From NCBI GenBank assembly GCA_905221605.1, contig CAJNDS010002828.1, positions 200,001 to 264,000 of the forward strand: a DNA stretch of 64,000 bases, given 5' to 3'. The notes below the pieces were generated by a model. It did no database searches. It saw only the letters and a list, made by a program, of their open reading frames with translations, and was not told the DNA's origin. Positions 31,828-41,799 of the stretch are shown one piece after another. Position 1 is the stretch's first letter. Each line of letters begins with the position of its first letter. Both the position numbers and the translations under genes were made by a program. Origin of the DNA: Symbiodinium natans (taxonomy: Eukaryota > Sar > Dinophyceae > Suessiales > Symbiodiniaceae).

Positions 31828-33690
31828 ATGGACCGTCCCTGCTTTCCCGTTGCGCGTTTTTGTCGTTGGCAACGGCTTCTTGTGCTGTTCTTGGTTGTCC
31901 TTGTGGCCCAAGTTGGAGACCTACCGCAGGATATGTCAGGGAGCGGCCACAAAACAGTACAGCAGGTGCCTGCCAAGGACGCGGAGGATGATGACGTCCT
32001 GGTGCGATCCAGCACATGGTCTGGTGAGACGAAGACGAAGGCTCAGGTTACAGTCGAGACTGGGGGGCTGCTTTACAGTGATTCGAAATGTTACGGCGGG
32101 CGCTTCACTTATGGGCAATGGCGGCGATACTTCGCGCAGGAGCGCCAGAACGGTACGCAGCAGGATGCGAGTGGCCAATCCATCCAAGCAGGGAGAACCC
32201 GGAATTTCTCCTGGAATGCTTTCGTGCAGTTCTTTCGACCGGAGCTGTGGCTTCTCGTGCTTTTGCACGCGGATGCCGCAGCCATGCGTGCCATCGCCAG
32301 CTCCTGTCGTGGCTACACACAGATCACCCTTCCATGGAGGCGCCGGGGGAAATTGGGCACCTCCTCTTCTGAGGCAGAGTTGGGCAAGTTGGAGCATGCA
32401 AAGCTCGAGATGCCGGTGGTGCAGCTGGCCGCGAGACTGCGCTGTGGCTTCCCACTGGCGGAGGAGTTGCTCAGTTTAAAGCCGATTCAGCTGCCAAGCA
32501 GATGCTGCTCATGGTTGGATCTGCTCTACCAGCAGGAGATGAAAGGCTGGGAAGGGTACACTGTAGCAGACTGCCATATCATCCCGCGGTTTAGATGCTG
32601 ATGTTGCTGCAGGAGCCTGGCTCTGTCTGGTGCATGCGCCAGATGGGGTTGAGACAGAGGTGGCAGAGGATTTCTGTAAGGCTGTGGCTAGTGCAGAACA
32701 ATGGAGCGAGAAGGTGGACCGTTGGGCCGTGCTTGTGTGAATAACCGGCATTGCCCCTCCTCGTAAATCTCGGCGTTGAAGCTGCTGCAGGTTGGTCAGC
32801 AGCCTGTCCTTATCGCGCTGCTTCCTTCTGCGCAGCAGCATGTGACGGCCGAGCAGAGGGTATGCATCAGAAAGGTCGGTGCCGACGAACGGCTTTGTGC
32901 AAAAAAAACTTTGTGCTCTTGGAGGTTAAATCTGAGCAGTTGTTGATTTCAGTGGGTCATTGCTTTGTGAAGGCAACGAAGATCATCGGCTTGCCGCTGC
33001 CTTTCCTAACTGGTGCAGGGGAGATTCAGCTGCGTCTCTCATGCTGCCTGCAGCCCTACGTGGTGTCTGTTCTTTTGTCAAAATCTTGGTTCCTTTTTTC
33101 GTCTCATTGCTTCGTGCTATCTTCTGTCAGGTTCGCGCTGGCAAGCTCCCGAACCTTCCCGCCATTGGAGGGCATACCTCCCAACGCTTAGCTTGCAACA
33201 GCTGGAGGTGATGCTCGACGTTGATGGCTGTGTAGAGATACAGAACTGCATCTTGGGGGGCGTTGGAGCCAGCGCGGCCAGCCCCTCTGGAATTGGTGAT
33301 TCCGTTCTGCGAGTTGCGAAAGGGACCTGCCTCGTGGCTGATTGTCAGATACGTCTGAAAAAGGGCCACTCAGGGTTTGGAGTTGTTGTTGGGCCTGATG
33401 TTGCCTCCTTCATGGCTGGCGTCACGAAACCTCACTGCATGCTGAAGCGGGTAGACATCGCTCATGCGACATGGCGGCACTGTAAGCAACTCTCTTTCCA
33501 TGAGCCAGTGCATGTCTGGACATGTCGTTGCCCCCTCTGATGCTAGCCCCTGCTGTCAGGTGAATACCGCATGTCTATGCTTTCTGGGTGGCCACCTCAC
33601 GTTGGAAGATGGCTGCACGCTGCGCGACTGCGAAGTTGGCGTCAGCGTCTGTGATCAGGCTGGAGATGACATGTGCTGTCAACGGGTTTG
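31828..33690 (+). CDS. Secreted/anchored protein with a right-handed beta-helix region
   Basis: ATG 31828 begins with a basic stretch and a hydrophobic core (LLVLFLVVLVAQVG), a plausible signal peptide or anchor. The frame then runs through a polar region to about 32570 (contains KCYGGRFTYGQWRRYF, with an N-glycosylation-type NGT). Later islands are 32613-32737 (AWLCLVHAPDGVETEVAEDF), about 33199-33481 (VDGCVEIQNCILGGVGAS, then GTCLVADCQIRLKKGHSGFG; donor GTAAGC at 33482), and about 33591-33686 (LTLEDGCTLRDCEVGVSV). The repeated V.I.NC.I and L.LRDC.VGV.V patterns are those of parallel beta-helix (pectate-lyase-like) repeats. That all islands form one gene is inferred from strand, order and spacing. 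The fold usually binds or cleaves polysaccharide, but many family members are structural. Confidence 0.55.
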
Positions 33691-33773
33691 GCAGTGGCCA
33701 AGTGCGTGCATATGCAAGTCACCAGCCTGGACCCACTTTCTTCGGGGCTGTCTAGGACAGTGGTTTCTGGACA

Positions 33774-33826
33774 TGTGACTGACTGAACGACCATGACTGA
33801 ACGACCGTGACTGAACGACAATGCTC
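33774..33826 (+). repeat. 14-bp tandem repeat (TGACTGAACGACCA)
   Basis: About three and a half copies of a TGACTGAACGACC(A/G) unit. Directly visible. Confidence 0.85.
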
Positions 33827-33999
33827 AAACCCTTCAGGGCTCCATCGCGTTCGTTGCTGGAACATTGCGGATGTCATGCAGAGAGGGCGGCCGCAAGTTC
33901 GAGCAGGCAGTGAACGATGATGTAGGCAATGGTAATCACTTGAGAATAGACAAAATACATTGCAGCAGGAGGCAGGATGGGGGGGGGGGTTGTGAAAGG

Positions 34000-34570
34000 A
34001 CTTGAAGCCGAAGACGCATTGCGAAGACACATTGGGAGGTGAAGACGCATTGGGAGGTGAAGACACGTTGGGAGGTGAAGGCGCGTTAGGCGAAGACGCA
34101 TGGGCTCTTTGCATGGACTTCCAGGCCCTCTGTGTGTTTGCACGGTTCTTGCACGGCTCTTGCACGGGGATCGAAACATGCGCGGAGTCCCAGTGCCACG
34201 ATGTTTGCGGGATTGTCGCATGTGCCAAACTGGCCATAGTTGTTTGAATGTGCGAAGTTCCAGCCCCACGGATTTTCTTCACGAGCGAAATTGCAATCCG
34301 CAAGCTTTGGCAGGGTGTTACAAGGTTTCTTTAGGGGCGGAGTTGCTGTGTCAGGGTAGTGGCGCAGATTTGCTAAGGTGTTTGCGAGGTTGTTGCGCAT
34401 GCGGAAATCCAGTGCTGGGATGTTCGTCCTTCTTGGGTCGGCAGGGAAGTCGATAGTCTTTAGGCCCGTGCTCTGTTCGTGAGGCTTTCGAATGCGCAGG
34501 TTTCCTGGAACATGGTGTTTGCGAGTTTCTTGCACGCGGGATTCTAGCCCAATGGTATCTGCGAGGATTT
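34000..34570 (+). repeat. 21-bp tandem repeat followed by a degenerate TGTTTGCG repeat field
   Basis: 34012-34092 holds about four copies of GAAGACGCATTGGGAGGT-type 21-mers (frame reads GGEDALGGEDT). From 34130 to 34570 the phrase TGTTTGC(G/A).G.TT.TTGC.C recurs about every 50 bases in diverged form. This looks like a decayed minisatellite. Confidence 0.65.
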
Positions 34571-36873
34571 AATTCGAATTCCATTCCCAGAGTGATTTGC
34601 CGTTTAGAGGTCGGTTTGCCTCAAGGCCTAGGACAGAAATCTAGATTCTAGATCTCAAGAAAAGCTTCAGTTACACCGTTACACCCGATGGTGAAGGCAA
34701 AGTCCCTTAGGTTATATACATATATATTTGTGTGTGTAGATGTATGTTTGTATGTATGTAAACACACCAATGGAACTCAACAGCTGCTCAGTTCATGCGC
34801 TTTGCGACATGTTTGTGGCTTTGCTGAATGGCGAAAAGTGTCGGTTGAGAAAGAAGTGGCGTTGAGAGGTGTCTGGTGGCATCGTGACGCGGGCAACAGC
34901 TGCCTCCCAGATCGGGGAGAGCTAGTTGTCTCAACAGCCGGCTGATGGCACAAGATGGCACAAGTGGGTCTCTTGAGATGGGCTGCGGGCGAAATGCGCC
35001 TGGCCGTCAGATGCCCTTCTTGCATCTCTGCCAGAAAGAGCTGCAGCTGCAAACATGTCGCCAGCTGCTCTGCACAAGTGTTGTTGTAGTCTCTACGCCG
35101 TTCTTTTTGTACATACTAATTGCACGGCCCGTGACACAAGTAATTTTGCCTGTACGGTTTGACGCACGGAAAAGTCTGGGTGAAGAGCATGCGGCACCAC
35201 TCGCATCAGAGGGGCATGAAGAGTCACGTGGCATCGGAACAAGCACTTGGTGTTACCGTTTCTTCCACAAAGCATCTCGTCACCGTGATCTTGCCACCTC
35301 TGAACTGTTGTGCCGCTTGTTGGCCTGCCGTGGACGGGTCGGGCTTGCACGTCCTCAGGCGATGACTTACTGCCGTCGCAATTCTGCAAAGGTTGCTTTG
35401 GAGTTGGCATTTCAATATTGTACATCGTTCTGGCTCCCTGACCTATGAAGCTTTAATTTGAGTGCAACACCCCTGGCTTTTGCGCGAAAGTGCAGGGGCC
35501 CAAAGACTCCTCGATGAAACGCCTTGTGCTCGACACAAGATAGGAAAAAGGTGGCGCCTGCCTGGACAGGGCGTGGGCAGATGGTATTTAGGTCCTACAA
35601 GTAGGTGCTGTTTCAATATGGAGAGCTTGCTCTTCGAGATTGCCAGCCCCGAAGGTGCTTGGTGACTTGGGCAGTGGGGTTGTCTTCACCCACGACCCTG
35701 ATTGGGACGCTGCGGGCACTCATGGTTCCTAAACTGTCCATCCGCCGTAGGCTGAGTTCTCAGAAGATCAGCCGCTGATTCCTTGCAAGGACACCATGCC
35801 AGAAATGGCAGAGGCCATCAAGCAGGCTGGAGGTGAAGAGAACTGCTACGCAGCCGGGCTCCTGAGGACGACCTAGCTATAATTCTTCGATCTGCTTCGG
35901 GGCTGCCAAAAAGCTTCAGGTCGCCACCGTGCCTTCCGCAGCGTGAGCCTAAAGGAATCGCCGGAATAGTCCCCCCACGATTTTTCCCGAAGTTCCGATG
36001 GGGTCTCTTACGGCATCTCGCATCAGCTGAGGGCATTTGGGCCGTTGGCCTTGCAGGCGGCTGGAAGGTGCGGGAGCCGGCGCCTTGGCGCCTCTGTTGA
36101 TCTGTTGATGGCTCCAAACTTCTTTGGTAGAGCTCGACTATGGTCTTCTGGTGCTTCCCATTCTGTATGGAAAGTTTGAATAGTTTGATGTTGATGCAAC
36201 TTCTGTCGTGGCTCGAAGGTTGGCATGCAAACTGGCATTGAGCCATGGGCTTGGCAAGAGTGTTGCGTCGCCCTGCGCCCGTGCTCTCTTGAGCGTGCGT
36301 CCCTCCCAGACTTCTGCCATGTTGCCCAGAATGGCACGTGCGAGGTGTTGCTCTTGTGGCCAGCTCTGGTGACTTTGATAGTTTTTCATCGCGGGGTGCT
36401 CGGCGTCACGGGGAAGCTACTCAGGCGAACCGTGAGTCGTGAGTAATCACGCTGTGAGTCTCTGAGGTATCCCGACTTCGTGGATTTTGCCAAAACGGCA
36501 GGGACTCCGGGTGCCCAAGCCTCGAAGTCAAAGCTTTGCAGACCTTTGCGGGCTAGCGCGGCTAGATGCGGCTAGGGGCGGCGAGGCATGGCCCTTTGAA
36601 CCCAAGGCTATGGTAGAGGAGCCTGCTGGGAACTGAGACACTGTATGTCACTGTATCAAAAAGCCTGCAGCACGAGAGTGGCCCCGTAGACCATGCTGCT
36701 TCATCGTTTTCGCGTGGGGCAGACCCCCCCGCAGAACCAAGAAACCAGTGTTCTCATGTTGCTTGAAGAGGTTGAAGTGATTCTTTGAGCGAGCGAGAAC
36801 TCCCAGCCAGTGATAATGTAGACAGAACATGACAGAACATGACCATCTAGCAGGAAAGCTGTCTTTTCAGCCG
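34571..36873. other. No firm gene; a few exon-like segments
   Basis: A frame at 34945-35448 includes a hydrophobic stretch (STPFFLYILIARPV) and may hold an exon. A segment near 35660-35735 reads GDLGSGVVFTHDPDWDAA. Neither has partners or motifs. The remainder is unassigned, including the TATA-like microsatellite at 34715-34760. Confidence 0.3.
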
Positions 36874-36897
36874 AACCCCAACCCCTAAACCCTAACC
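36874..36897. repeat. Interstitial telomere-like repeat (CCCTAAA)
   Basis: Three units (AACCCCA, ACCCCTAA, ACCCTAACC) of the plant-type CCCTAAA telomere repeat, ending directly in the spliced-leader-like sequence at 36890-36908. Short and imperfect, but a similar longer cluster lies on the other side of the gene. Confidence 0.65.
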
Positions 36898-36908
36898 ATT
36901 GGCTCAAG
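36890..36908 (+). other. Relict dinoflagellate spliced leader
   Basis: CCCTAACCATTGGCTCAAG aligns with the 3' 21 nt of the dinoflagellate spliced leader (CCGTAGCCATTTTGGCTCAAG) with two substitutions and a two-base deletion. It lies 47 bases before the ATG of an intronless 3.1-kb gene, where a reverse-transcribed trans-spliced mRNA would carry it. The first bases overlap the telomere-like CCCTAA, so part of the match could be shared. The GGCTCAAG 3' end is not explained that way. Confidence 0.6.
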
Positions 36909-36955
36909 CTGTTTTTGCTCCTAGTTTGTGTTGCCTTCGGAAATCCTTCGGAAAC

Positions 36956-39900
36956 ATGGACTTCGACGACCTTGACGATGCGATCGAACAGAGGATTGCC
37001 GAAGGTGACACAGAGGCGTTGGCCGGCCTCAGCGGCGTCACGGCCGCGAAGAAGGAATTGAAGACTTTTTCCGGATCGCTGACTGGCATGCCTCGCAACA
37101 AGGGATTTCCCCAGATCGATCAGATCTACGCCCTCGGCACACAAATCAAGATGAGAGCTTTCATTTTCTACGGCCCGGGCGACCTCGCCGAAGAGTTCCG
37201 CTTCGCGCTCCTTGGCCTGCCGAAGTGGATGGAAGTTGGCATCTATGAGTGGCCAGGGCATGGCACTCGAGAGGGCGAGCCGTATGCGGAGAATTTCGAG
37301 GCTTTGGCCAAGGACGCCCTCGACTACCTTACGCCGATGCTGGACCAGGTGAAGGAGGGAGGTGAGTTCGAGGGTGCACCCTTTGCCTTCATCGGCAAGT
37401 CGGTGGGTTGTCAGCTGCTCACTTGGCTTGCGAAGACAATCCTGGTGAAGCATGGGATTGGCCCTTCCGCCGTGGTGGTCGTGGACCGCGCGCCGCCCCA
37501 CATCCCCTTGCTGAACGAGCATGGCCAGTCAGAGCTGAAGTCGAACCCGGACAAGGTTGTCAAGGCCTTCAACTACGAAACCTTCGAGGAGGTGGATAAG
37601 AAGATGTGGGCAAAAGATCTCAGCTATGCCAACGAGACGCTTGACGCCTTCTACCACAAGTTCGACTGCCCCGTCATGGTCTTGAAAGGGCAGTTCGACC
37701 AAGCCAGCGACACCTTCGGAAAGAAGAAGAACAGGTTCAAGGCTGTGACCGTGAAGATCAAGGGCTCGGACGAGACGATTGACTTGCCCGCAGAGTCTGA
37801 GACCACCGTGAAGGAGATGCTGGCAGCTGTGGACAAGATGTTCAGCTACACGAGGGGTGCCAACCTCAAGTGCCTCTCGCCGGATGGCCGCGAGATCGCA
37901 CCCGACAGCACAGTTCCAGCTGTGATCGTGGTCGACGGCCTCAAGGACTTCCAGCACCCACGCCACTCTTGGGAGCACCCGGTGGGTATCATTGGCGGCG
38001 GCTTCTATGGCGTGAAGCTGGGCATGGAGTACATGCTGCACCGGAACGAGAACATCGTGCTTTTCGATCGCCACGCCGGGGCAGGGGGCGATGCATGGCA
38101 CTGCTCAGCGACGAAGTACTCGCGATGCCAGACGGACTTCGGAGCCTTCAACCCGTGGTGGGGTCAGCAGTATTGCTACACCGGGGACAAGGGCTACGGT
38201 TCTAATCCCAAGTCCGGAGGCCGTGCCAAGTTCAGTGCCTCGTTCGACGGCCCTGGTGCACCTAAGGGCGGCTCGGGTGCAGGCACTGGGGTGGACTACC
38301 ACCCAGTAAGGGCACAGCTGCTGGACGCCATGCGCTACTGCATTGAGGAGTACGGCTTCACAAAGCACTGCAACTTTGAGACGGAGGTCTCCACCTTGAA
38401 GATTGTCGGAGATCCCGAAGCCGAAGACCGCTACTACGAGCTGGGCCTGACGAAGCTGGACAAGGCCAGCATCGAGCTCGCAGGTGGAGGGTATGGCGGC
38501 TACGGCACCACCGGCGCCATCCGCGCAGCCACCTCCAACGTCAAGGTCTCGCTTGTCTACCACTTCCCCGGTGCATATGACATCAGCCGCATCATCGACT
38601 ATCCTGGTGAGGACGAGTTCATCGCGGGTGGTGGACAGATCGGCTACGGCATGGGAAATGGTCACGGTGGACTCTTCGTGTGGGACGATGGCCGCATGAA
38701 GGACGCACGAGCTGCGATCTTGGGCAATGGCGCCTTCGCTGTGGAGAACGTCCGGAGCTGCGTGGAGAATGCCGCTGCCAAGGTTTACATCATCACTCGG
38801 CGGAAGAGCCTTCTTTGCCCACGCCTGCCGTGTTGGTTCTGCCACCAAGGCCCAGACCCAACACCATCCTGGCAGCTGCTGAACCAGTTCAAGCCCATGT
38901 ACGAATGTGCAGGCATCGAGGACCCCTTCAAGTTCTACGCCGTGCTGGGCAGTGGTGAGGCGGACTGCCAGATCAAACAAAGCAGTCGCTTCGGCATTGG
39001 CGATGTCACCTTCCTAGCGCACGCCTATGGCCTTCTAGAGTACCGTGTGGACACCCTGGCGAAATGCAGCGCCAAGACCTTGCATCTATCCGGCGGGGAG
39101 AAGCTGGAGAACATGGACCATCTTTGCAAGGCTCTGGGACTCATCGGCGACCCCCGGGTCGACAAGCTCCATGCCATGACCCACAAGGTGGGGAGCATGA
39201 TCAACGGCGACTTCCGACGGGTCATGGCCGCCGACGCTACAGGCATGGACGCCAAGCGCTTCACCACATTCTCTGCTGGCCCAAACGCTTGCGGCTTCGT
39301 GAAGCAGTGGTACTACATGCACAATCACCCCTGGGAGTTCAGGGAGGCCGTCGCGCAAGGCATGATGAAGCTACTGCCTGTGCACAAGAAGAGCGACACA
39401 CAGCCGGACCAGCCCGTGTACATGACCAACGTTCAGTACGAGATGTGGTCTAGCGGCGTGTTTGGAAGCTATTTCCCAAATGCGGGCCGTGCTTTCGGCG
39501 ACGAGGCGTCCTACAAGTACTCTCTACTCCACACGATGCACCCGGTGCACAAGTTCTACGAGTACTGCAAGGCGGACTGGGACAGGTACCAGAAGATGTT
39601 CCAGGAGAACTGCAAGGGCTGTGCGGACAAGACCGTGCCATATCCCTACACTTTGGACCACGTCCAAAGTTGGTTTGACGAGTACAACACGAAGTTGAAC
39701 TGTCAGACATCGATGGAAGGCCCCAGCGAGTCATTCAAAAAGAGCACCATCGACGTGTTCCAAAGGAGCGATGCGGCGCTGCAGCGCGAGCTCATTCCCA
39801 ATTTGGTGAAGGAGTTCAAGCTGGTCAAGGTGAAAGACGGGGAAGATCCGTACACCCAAGTGCACGCCAACAAGATCTACGAGTTGAAGAAGCCGCTCAC

Positions 39901-40084
39901 ATCCTCCAACGCCGACTCGTGCATGAACTTCGACGAGCAGCAAACAAGTCTGTGGGCGGATCTGGTCGCGGATGGCTTCACGTGCCACATGGAGGATGTG
40001 CCTTGCAGTTCAGCCGGCGCGTTGCAGGATGGATCGTCTTGGGCAAAGATCGTTGGCCTCTTGGATAAGCTCAAAGCCGAATGA
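36956..40084 (+). CDS. Thioesterase-flavin monooxygenase fusion protein, intronless
   Basis: 1042 codons from ATG 36956; the frame is open back to a TTG at 36899, which I reject as a start. Residues ~65-255 form an alpha/beta-hydrolase of the type II thioesterase kind: FYGPGD, YEWPGHG, nucleophile elbow GKSVG with Ser149, and acid candidate Asp248 in KGQFDQ. The usual GxHF histidine of that family is not evident. Residues ~265-335 are a beta-grasp-like linker ([20 protein letters not shown]...[12 protein letters not shown]). From ~340 on it resembles a flavin-containing/Baeyer-Villiger monooxygenase: FAD-binding GGGFYG (347-352) with a following acidic strand end, a diverged FPG...DYP segment, and a second dinucleotide motif GNGAFA (590-595). 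Type II thioesterases edit or release acyl chains from polyketide or fatty-acid carriers, and flavin monooxygenases oxygenate such products, so a polyketide-like tailoring role is inferred. Codon use is strongly GC-ending, unlike its flanks. No intron is visible. Confidence 0.88.
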   Translation: MDFDDLDDAIEQRIAEGDTEALAGLSGVTAAKKELKTFSGSLTGMPRNKGFPQIDQIYALGTQIKMRAFIFYGPGDLAEEFRFALLGLPKWMEVGIYEWPGHGTREGEPYAENFEALAKDALDYLTPMLDQVKEGGEFEGAPFAFIGKSVGCQLLTWLAKTILVKHGIGPSAVVVVDRAPPHIPLLNEHGQSELKSNPDKVVKAFNYETFEEVDKKMWAKDLSYANETLDAFYHKFDCPVMVLKGQFDQASDTFGKKKNRFKAVTVKIKGSDETIDLPAESETTVKEMLAAVDKMFSYTRGANLKCLSPDGREIAPDSTVPAVIVVDGLKDFQHPRHSWEHPVGIIGGGFYGVKLGMEYMLHRNENIVLFDRHAGAGGDAWHCSATKYSRCQTDFGAFNPWWGQQYCYTGDKGYGSNPKSGGRAKFSASFDGPGAPKGGSGAGTGVDYHPVRAQLLDAMRYCIEEYGFTKHCNFETEVSTLKIVGDPEAEDRYYELGLTKLDKASIELAGGGYGGYGTTGAIRAATSNVKVSLVYHFPGAYDISRIIDYPGEDEFIAGGGQIGYGMGNGHGGLFVWDDGRMKDARAAILGNGAFAVENVRSCVENAAAKVYIITRRKSLLCPRLPCWFCHQGPDPTPSWQLLNQFKPMYECAGIEDPFKFYAVLGSGEADCQIKQSSRFGIGDVTFLAHAYGLLEYRVDTLAKCSAKTLHLSGGEKLENMDHLCKALGLIGDPRVDKLHAMTHKVGSMINGDFRRVMAADATGMDAKRFTTFSAGPNACGFVKQWYYMHNHPWEFREAVAQGMMKLLPVHKKSDTQPDQPVYMTNVQYEMWSSGVFGSYFPNAGRAFGDEASYKYSLLHTMHPVHKFYEYCKADWDRYQKMFQENCKGCADKTVPYPYTLDHVQSWFDEYNTKLNCQTSMEGPSESFKKSTIDVFQRSDAALQRELIPNLVKEFKLVKVKDGEDPYTQVHANKIYELKKPLTSSNADSCMNFDEQQTSLWADLVADGFTCHMEDVPCSSAGALQDGSSWAKIVGLLDKLKAE

Positions 40085-40695
40085 GCTACATCCCCCAGCG
40101 GGATGTGCATGAATTTTGAGGAAGTGTGTCTGTAGGGCTTCCTGGTCATGGCCCCTTACATACTGCCTTTTTTTCTTGTTCATGTATTGATGTGTATGTG
40201 CATATAATGTATATGTATGTATGTATGTATGTAGGTGCACAGGGTGGAATTAAGTATAAATGTTTTGCTGTGTGGCTGCTGTTTTTCGACTCGAAGGAGT
40301 ATACCGTTGTAGAGTGCGTTGACGCATGGTGCCCGCAGTAAGAAGCTGCGAAGGTTGTGCGTCCGCAAGAATAAGAGCAAGCTTTGGCAGCTGATGGACT
40401 GCACATGGTCACATAGTTTTGTCTCCTCCACGGATGTTTAGCACCGCCTGGAGGAAAGGAGACACCAGGTATGCTTGGGGCGAAGGGGCCCTGAAGCCTA
40501 AACCAGTAAAGAGTGATGAAAGTTTGCACCACTTTGACTTTGTCTTTGTTGCCCTGGTATCTCAACCTCGACGTGCCTCGCGAAGTGATTGAAGTTGCGA
40601 CGCGGTGCGTCGATGTGCCGTTTGAGCTTTGATTCCCTCGTATGGACCCTGCGGAGCGGATGCCCTGGTGGCATGTTGTGCAGTGCGGGTGACAG
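40085..40695. other. 3' flank of the fusion gene, no gene
   Basis: Holds a TATG/TGTA tetranucleotide run (40205-40232) and no recognisable poly(A) tract or polyadenylation signal. Dinoflagellate genes commonly lack AATAAA. Nothing else is seen. Confidence 0.4.
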
Positions 40696-40764
40696 AAACC
40701 CTAGACCCTAAACCCTGCACCCTGAACCCTGAACCCTGGACCCTAAACCCTAAACCCTAAACCT
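40696..40764. repeat. Interstitial telomere-like repeats (CCCTAAA)
   Basis: Nine to ten units of CCCTAAA and one-base variants (CCCTAGA, CCCTGCA, CCCTGAA, CCCTGGA), finishing with three perfect units. Same orientation as the short cluster at 36874-36897. Together the two bracket the fusion gene. Confidence 0.9.
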
Positions 40765-40847
40765 GTAAGTGCCCTGGCGCCTCTCCACGCGCCGAGGCTT
40801 TCAAGAAGCCGAAGGCCAGGTGCCCATGTGAAGCTCCAGCCATGAAT

Positions 40848-40987
40848 CTAAGGGTAGTTAGGGTTGTTACATGGGCCCAGTATGGTCACCCTACCTTCTG
40901 TACAAGGTTCTGATGTATGTTGTGCAGGGTTTATAAGGGGTCCCCTTTTTCAGGGCCCACACTAAGGGCTCCTGAAACTACCCTTAG
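40848..40987. mobile_element. Possible 140-bp inverted-repeat element
   Basis: CTAAGGGTAGTT at 40848-40859 is perfectly inverted at 40976-40987 (AACTACCCTTAG). Internal GGGCCC sites also pair roughly (about 40874 and 40954). No clear target duplication is seen, so a simple hairpin cannot be excluded. Confidence 0.5.
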
Positions 40988-41149
40988 GATGAGAGAGTAT
41001 CCGAGATTTCTTGGAGACCGAAGTTGACCTTAATTATGAGCAACAGCTAATCATGGCATATTCTTGGCATTGGCATGTTGACAACTCTTGTTTTGCGTTG
41101 GGTTGCTTTGGGCTTGGGGTCCTGGGTTGATTGGTTGGTTGGTGAGGGC

Positions 41150-41396
41150 ATGCGTGCGTGCGTGTGCATGCCTGCCTGCTTGCCTGTCTGCCTGTGCCTG
41201 TGCGCTGGCACACGGGCCTGCGTGTGTGCTGGGTGAGTGCTGGCGTGCGAGCCTGCATGCGTGCGTGGTGTGTGTGTGTGTGTGTGTGTGTTTTTGTTTG
41301 TGTTTGTGTTTGTGTTTGTGTTCGTGTTTGTGTATGTGTATGTGTTTGTGTTTGTGTGTGTGTGTGTGTGCGTGTGCGTGTGCGTGTGTGTCTGTG
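41150..41396 (+). repeat. TGCG/TGCC and (TG)n, (TGTTTG)n microsatellite
   Basis: GCGTGCGTG, TGCCTGCC and TG runs, then TGTGTTTG hexamer-like units from about 41268 to 41396. Directly visible simple repeat abutting the inverted-repeat element. Confidence 0.95.
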
Positions 41397-41401
41397 GGCC
41401 C

Positions 41402-41461
41402 GGTGTTTTTTTCTTTCCTAACGTTGGCCCTGGCTTGTTTGCCTTGGTAACGTTGGCCCCA
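41402..41461 (+). repeat. Left terminal inverted repeat
   Basis: Left arm of the 2168-bp element. The outer 33 bases match the right arm with one mismatch, and the inner block CCTTGGTAACGTTGGCCCC matches with one to two mismatches. Confidence 0.85.
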
Positions 41462-41692
41462 GGCCTTCTGGTCATCTGGTCCCCTGGTCCTGTGGTCCCG
41501 TGGTCCTCAGGTCCCCTGGTCCTCTGGTCCCGTGGTCCTCTGGTCCCCTGGTCCTCAGGTCCCGTGGTCCTCTGGTCCCGTGGTCCTCTGGTCCCGTGGT
41601 CCTCTGGTCCTCTCCTCTGGTCCCGCGGTCCTCTGGTCCCGTGGTCCTCTGGTCCCGCGGTCCTTTGGTCCTCTGGTCCCGTGGTCCCCTAC
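41462..41692 (+). repeat. GGTCC-based minisatellite (GGTCCTCTGGTCCCGT)
   Basis: Roughly fifteen copies of an ~16-base unit GGTCCTCTGGTCCCGT with point variants. All three + frames are open as Pro/Trp/Ser/Gly/Leu repeats, which is a by-product of the repeat. A short further stretch lies at 41758-41786. Confidence 0.95.
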
Positions 41693-41799
41693 CCTGGTCA
41701 TTTGATTGTATCCATGTAATATGTTTTCGTAGTAATAGTATAATAAGGCATGTAGTATGGTCCTTTGGTCCCGCGTTTCCCGGTCCCGCAGTCAGATTT

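Noticed and set aside
36899-36955. TTG start extending the fusion protein by 19 residues
   Set aside because: The TTG lies inside the spliced-leader-like sequence and eukaryotic starts are ATG. ATG 36956 directly precedes a well-formed acidic N-terminus.
37529-38101. 190-codon minus frame inside the fusion gene, and a 291-codon one at 38105-38980
   Set aside because: Antisense shadows created by strong GC-ending codon use of the fusion gene on +.
41047-41475. 142-codon minus Thr/His/Asn frame
   Set aside because: Microsatellite translation (TG repeat complement).
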